Positions 6,145-8,955 of a stretch of 8,955 nt of DNA are shown piece by piece (positions within the stretch are counted from its first letter, which is position 1; each line of letters begins with the position of its first letter). Position numbers and translations under genes: made by a program. A model generated the notes under the pieces. The model ran no database searches, had not been told where the DNA came from, and saw only the letters and a list, made by a program, of their open reading frames with translations. Origin of the DNA: a bacterium (lineage in GTDB: Bacteria; Patescibacteriota; Minisyncoccia; Minisyncoccales; PEYH01); the NCBI GenBank assembly GCA_021158195.1, contig JAGGVA010000041.1, positions 1 to 8,955 on the forward strand. The letters are read 5' to 3'.

Positions 6145-6660
6145 CTATTCGGGTAAAACTGCTAGAGTATTATTGAAACGATTAATATAATTAAAAAGCC
6201 CCATTACAGAAATTATTTCAATAATCTGAGCCGGAGTAAACTTTTCTTTTAATTTCTCAAAAATTTCAGGTTGATCCAGGTGCCCGTCCAAAGTAACATC
6301 TTTTACCAATTCTAAAATTTCTTTCTCTTCAGGAGAGGAAATCTCTCCTGTTTTAATTTTTTGAATTACATCATCTTCTGCTCCAAATTTTTTCAACATC
6401 TTTTCACTTACATCCAAGCAAAAAGGACATTTTAAAGTTTGGGAAACAACATAAGCAATTTTCCATTTCAAAAGAGGCTCAATTGTTCCTTTGCCCATTA
6501 TCGCCTTAAAAAGTTCAACAAATTCTTTTAGAATTTCGGGCCTGTGAGCCATCACTTTTACCCATTCTGGCACTTTTCCTGTCTCTTTTTCAAATGTCTC
6601 ATAAATTTCTTTAGCAATTTCTTCAACCTCATTTTTTTCTAAAGAAGGAAGTAAAGCCAT
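6145..6660 (-). CDS. Carboxymuconolactone decarboxylase/AhpD-like protein with CxxC
   Basis: A 171-residue, mostly helical protein of the CMD/AhpD superfamily. Family evidence is the central TLKCPFCLDVSEKMLKKFG (C78, C81), a preceding KWKIAYVVSQ helix, and the C-terminal LFNYINRFNNTL helix. AhpD proteins use the CxxC pair as a peroxidase or thiol-relay centre with a histidine four residues after the second Cys. Here that position is S85, so the proton relay seen in AhpD is absent and peroxidase activity is uncertain. A disulfide carrier or oxidoreductase role is a reasonable guess given the downstream thioredoxin-CcdA fusion, 16 nt away. The start is the ATG at 6658-6660, 36 nt after the dehydrogenase stop, without a recognisable Shine-Dalgarno. 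Confidence 0.82.
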   Translation of the reverse strand: MALLPSLEKNEVEEIAKEIYETFEKETGKVPEWVKVMAHRPEILKEFVELFKAIMGKGTIEPLLKWKIAYVVSQTLKCPFCLDVSEKMLKKFGAEDDVIQKIKTGEISSPEEKEILELVKDVTLDGHLDQPEIFEKLKEKFTPAQIIEIISVMGLFNYINRFNNTLAVLPE

Positions 6661-6696
6661 AGTTTTAGTAAATTAATAGTTGCAATTAAAATATTA

Positions 6697-7956
6697 TCAT
6701 TTTTTAATCGCTTTAGCAACCTTCTCAATAGCCAGAAGATAAGCGGCTTTTCGCAAATTTATCTTTTCTCTTTGGGAAAGTGCCCAAACTTTCTCAAATG
6801 CCTGGCCTAATTTTTTAGCCAACCCTTTGAAGGTCTCCTCTTTCTTCCATCTTCTTTTTTCTTTTGATTGCAACCATTCAAAATAGGAAGCAACAACTCC
6901 ACCAGCATTAGCCAAAAAATCTGGGACAGATATAATTCCTCTCTTCTCTAAAATCTCTTGAGCCTCAGGAGTCACCGGGCCATTTGCCATTTCAATAATA
7001 TATTTTGCCTTAATCTTTTGAGCATTATCTTTGCTAATAACATTCTCAACGGCGGCTGGAACTAAAATATCAACTTCCATTTCTAAAAGTTCTTTATTGG
7101 TAATTTGTCTTCCGTAACTTGAATCACAAACCGAACCCACACAATAACATCCGGCAATTTTTCCTTTTCTTTCTCGACAGCGTAAAACTTCCTCTGGATT
7201 TAACCCTTCTTCAACATAAATCCCACCTTCTGCTTCAGAAACAGCCACAATTTTGTAACCAGAAAGAGCGGCAAAACGAGCAAAATTAGAACCCACATTT
7301 CCGAAACCCTGAATAGCCAAAGTTGTTTTTTCAGGTTTAAAACCAAAAATCTCTTGAAGTTTTTTAAGGATTACCACTCCTCCATATCCTGTAGCCTCGC
7401 TTCTACCTTCCAATCCCCACATTTCTAAAGGCTTTCCAGTAAAAGCGGCCGGCGTCTCTTTGCCTTTTAATTTTGAATATTCGTCTACCATCCAAGCCAT
7501 AATCTGGGGATCGGTATTAACATCCGGAGCCGGAATATCTTTCTCTGGGCCAATTAAAGGAAAAACTTCTTTCACATAACCCCGAGAAAGGTTTTCCAAT
7601 TCTTTTTGAGTTAACTCTTTTGGATTAACAATTACTCCTCCTTTTGCTCCACCAAAGGGTAAACCTACCAAAGAACATTTCCAGGTCATTAACATTGATA
7701 AGGCCTTAATCTCATCTTCTGAAACATTTGGGTGATAACGGATTCCGCCTTTATAAGGACCTAAAGCGTTATTATGTTGAGAGCGAAATCCAAAGAAAAT
7801 CTTCTTCTCTCCATTATCCATTAAAACAGGAATTTGGAATTTGATAATTCTATGAGGCTCTTCTAACTCTTGCAAAATTTCGGGCCCCAGTTTCAGTTGG
7901 CTGGCTATCTCTCTAAGTTGCTTTTGACAATCTGAAAAAAAACTTTTTTGGCCCAT
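6697..7956 (-). CDS. Glu/Leu/Phe/Val dehydrogenase (glutamate dehydrogenase-like)
   Basis: A 419-residue NAD(P)-dependent amino acid dehydrogenase, most likely interconverting glutamate with 2-oxoglutarate and ammonia in the cytoplasm. The N-terminal domain has GPYKGGIRYHP (K69), K93 in TWKCS, PFGGAKGGV (K105) and PAPDVNT with the catalytic aspartate D145. The Rossmann domain begins at GFGNVGS (217-223), and the end shows PDFLANAGGVVASYFEW. An unusual segment at about 260-277 carries four cysteines (C260, C270, and C272 and C277 within GCYCVGSVCD) where many homologues have a short GSV turn. The frame can begin with TTG at 7962, but the ATG at 7954-7956 gives MGQKSFFSDC and is preferred. The gap to the upstream ATPase is 13 nt and there is no clear Shine-Dalgarno. 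Substrate could be another amino acid; the PYKGGIR and PFGGAKGG motifs are shared across the superfamily, though the overall pattern favours glutamate. Confidence 0.9.
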   Translation of the reverse strand: MGQKSFFSDCQKQLREIASQLKLGPEILQELEEPHRIIKFQIPVLMDNGEKKIFFGFRSQHNNALGPYKGGIRYHPNVSEDEIKALSMLMTWKCSLVGLPFGGAKGGVIVNPKELTQKELENLSRGYVKEVFPLIGPEKDIPAPDVNTDPQIMAWMVDEYSKLKGKETPAAFTGKPLEMWGLEGRSEATGYGGVVILKKLQEIFGFKPEKTTLAIQGFGNVGSNFARFAALSGYKIVAVSEAEGGIYVEEGLNPEEVLRCRERKGKIAGCYCVGSVCDSSYGRQITNKELLEMEVDILVPAAVENVISKDNAQKIKAKYIIEMANGPVTPEAQEILEKRGIISVPDFLANAGGVVASYFEWLQSKEKRRWKKEETFKGLAKKLGQAFEKVWALSQREKINLRKAAYLLAIEKVAKAIKK

Positions 7957-7969
7957 TATCAATTTTTAA

Positions 7970-8803
7970 TTAAATAAAATTAAATTTTAACAATTGGCCT
8001 TTTGAATACGCTTCAACTAATTTTTTTGAATAAGGAATTTCTTTTTCTATTTTAATTTTATGTTTTTTGGCAATTTTCTCAATTTTTCTTTTATCTCCTA
8101 AATTTGCCTGATTTAAAATTACTTTGGCTTTAACTTTCAATTTCCGGCACAAATCTAAAATCAAATTTAAATCATAAGCACCCATCGGCGTGGGCTCAGT
8201 TACGGTATAGGCTAAATCACAACCCATAATAGCCGAAATTACCGGGCAATGAGTACCGGGGGCAGTATCAAACAAAATATAATTTGCCTTTACTTTTTTG
8301 GCAAAATTTAAAGCAAATTTTTTAGTTTGAGTTACTATTGGGCCCGTCTCCTCAAGGCCTGCCTTTGCTAAACCGGTTATCAAATAAAAGTTTCTCTCGA
8401 TTTTATTTACAAAGATTTTGCCGGTTTCTTCTTTTTTTGGCTCAATTGCCCCAAAAGGACATACTGTCCAGCAGGCTCCACATCCGGAACATAAATCTTT
8501 AATGAGAATTGGATAATCTCCCGGTGCCTGAAAAATAGCATTTGATCTACAAGTTCTAACACACAGACCACATTTCTTACATTTTTTCTTATTCAATTTT
8601 GGAAATTCAGTATAAATTTTTTCTTTTGCTTTTCCTAACTTCTTGCCTAACAACAAATAATCATTGGGACATTCTACATCGCAGTCAACAAGTAAAACCT
8701 TTTTGTTTTCTTTAGCAAGTTTATTAGCAAACAAAACAGCCACAGTTGATTTTCCCACTCCCCCTTTTCCTCCTGTGATTGCAATCTTTTTTAATTTTCC
8801 CAT
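7970..8803 (-). CDS. MinD/Mrp-superfamily P-loop ATPase with inserted 2x[4Fe-4S] ferredoxin domain (COG1149 type)
   Basis: A 277-residue cytoplasmic ATPase. The N-terminus KKIAITGGKGGVGKST (5-20) is the deviant Walker A with signature lysine K13. LLVDCDVECPN (37-47) is the switch region, and FDTAPGTHCPV the Walker B-like segment. Inserted between them is a bacterial ferredoxin: C75-x2-C78-x2-C81-x3-C85, then C105-x2-C108-x2-C111-x3-C115-P, enough for two [4Fe-4S] clusters. Members of this family usually sit with other Fe-S or NifX/NifB-like genes and are thought to act in cluster handling or redox control; no exact role is known. The frame extends upstream to 8908, but that part overlaps the preceding gene and lacks homology-like sequence. 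The ATG at 8801-8803 places the P-loop ten residues in, as in relatives. A purine-rich AGGAG lies 35 nt ahead, too far to serve it. Confidence 0.87.
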   Translation of the reverse strand: MGKLKKIAITGGKGGVGKSTVAVLFANKLAKENKKVLLVDCDVECPNDYLLLGKKLGKAKEKIYTEFPKLNKKKCKKCGLCVRTCRSNAIFQAPGDYPILIKDLCSGCGACWTVCPFGAIEPKKEETGKIFVNKIERNFYLITGLAKAGLEETGPIVTQTKKFALNFAKKVKANYILFDTAPGTHCPVISAIMGCDLAYTVTEPTPMGAYDLNLILDLCRKLKVKAKVILNQANLGDKRKIEKIAKKHKIKIEKEIPYSKKLVEAYSKGQLLKFNFI

Positions 8804-8877
8804 TTTAAAAATATCTTTTTCTATTAAATTCTTAAATTCTCCTTTCTCAAAAAGGTTTATATTTTTACATAAATATC

Positions 8878-8955
8878 TTATCTGGCCCGGGTCATCGGCT
8901 GGCCACATTTAGGACAGCGATGTTCATAACAAGGAATACCTCTTTGATGAGGGAC
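8878..8955 (-). CDS. C-terminal fragment of a small zinc-ribbon/rubredoxin-like protein
   Basis: The last 25 codons of a gene entering from the window edge, ending in TAA at 8878-8880. The visible residues include PHQRGIPCYEHRCPKCGQPMTR, with one CxxC knuckle (CPKC) plus a further Cys in GIPC. This looks like the second half of a small cysteine-rich metal-binding protein of the kind found beside COG1149 ATPases in anaerobes, though I recall that pairing only in general terms. The first half and the start are outside the window. It precedes the ATPase by 74 nt on the same strand, so they may be cotranscribed. Confidence 0.6.
   Translation of the reverse strand, partial: VPHQRGIPCYEHRCPKCGQPMTRAR

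Noticed and set aside
8804..8908. N-terminal extension of the MinD-type ATPase
   Set aside because: It would overlap the upstream zinc-ribbon gene by 31 nt and place 35 unrelated residues ahead of the P-loop domain.
8664..8912. Plus-strand frame near the end of the window
   Set aside because: It is antisense to the P-loop region of the MinD-type ATPase and shows no protein-family features.

Overview
The window is AT-rich and almost wall-to-wall coding. Every credible gene lies on the minus strand, so transcription runs from high to low coordinates. The content points to an uncultivated bacterium of the Candidate Phyla Radiation, most likely Parcubacteria-like: a four-helix-bundle S23/IVP-type gene, a stand-alone LigD-type phosphoesterase, a family-4-like uracil-DNA glycosylase, a CcdA fused to a thioredoxin-like domain, and a MinD-type ATPase with inserted ferredoxin. 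This placement rests on recalled gene content and is an inference. TGA is used as a stop in three ATGA gene overlaps, which argues against lineages that read UGA as glycine. Several genes have no clear Shine-Dalgarno sequence.

In transcription order, the first block (8955 to about 3355) holds the tail of a small zinc-ribbon protein, a MinD/Mrp-like ATPase with two [4Fe-4S] sites, a Glu/Leu/Phe/Val-type dehydrogenase, an AhpD-like CxxC protein, a secreted-thioredoxin/CcdA membrane fusion, a COG1237-type metallo-beta-lactamase-fold hydrolase and a LigD-type 3'-phosphoesterase. Spacing is tight (0 to about 75 nt), so much of this could be one transcript. A redox and metal theme (Fe-S, CxxC, thiol electron transfer) runs through its first part.

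A short gap at 3298-3354 carries a promoter-like -10/-35 pair. The second block follows it: uracil-DNA glycosylase, ZnuC-like ATPase, ZnuB-like permease and a NrdG-like radical SAM activase. All three junctions are 4-bp ATGA overlaps, so the four are probably translationally coupled. No metal-binding lipoprotein is present in the window.

The last part (about 31-524) is a compact cassette: one S23/IVP-type four-helix-bundle gene bounded on both sides by arrays of an 8-nt repeat in inverted orientation. The array at the 3' end encodes the protein's last residues and its stop codon.

The most notable observations are the inverted octamer arrays around the S23-type gene, a probable single-base frameshift that removes the C-terminus of the LigD-type protein, loss of most Fe-S ligands in the uracil-DNA glycosylase while catalytic residues stay, and a four-cysteine insert in the glutamate-type dehydrogenase. 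I see no RNA gene, CRISPR array, transposase or convincing intrinsic terminator. Most genes belong to familiar families, and I do not see a clear new multi-gene system.
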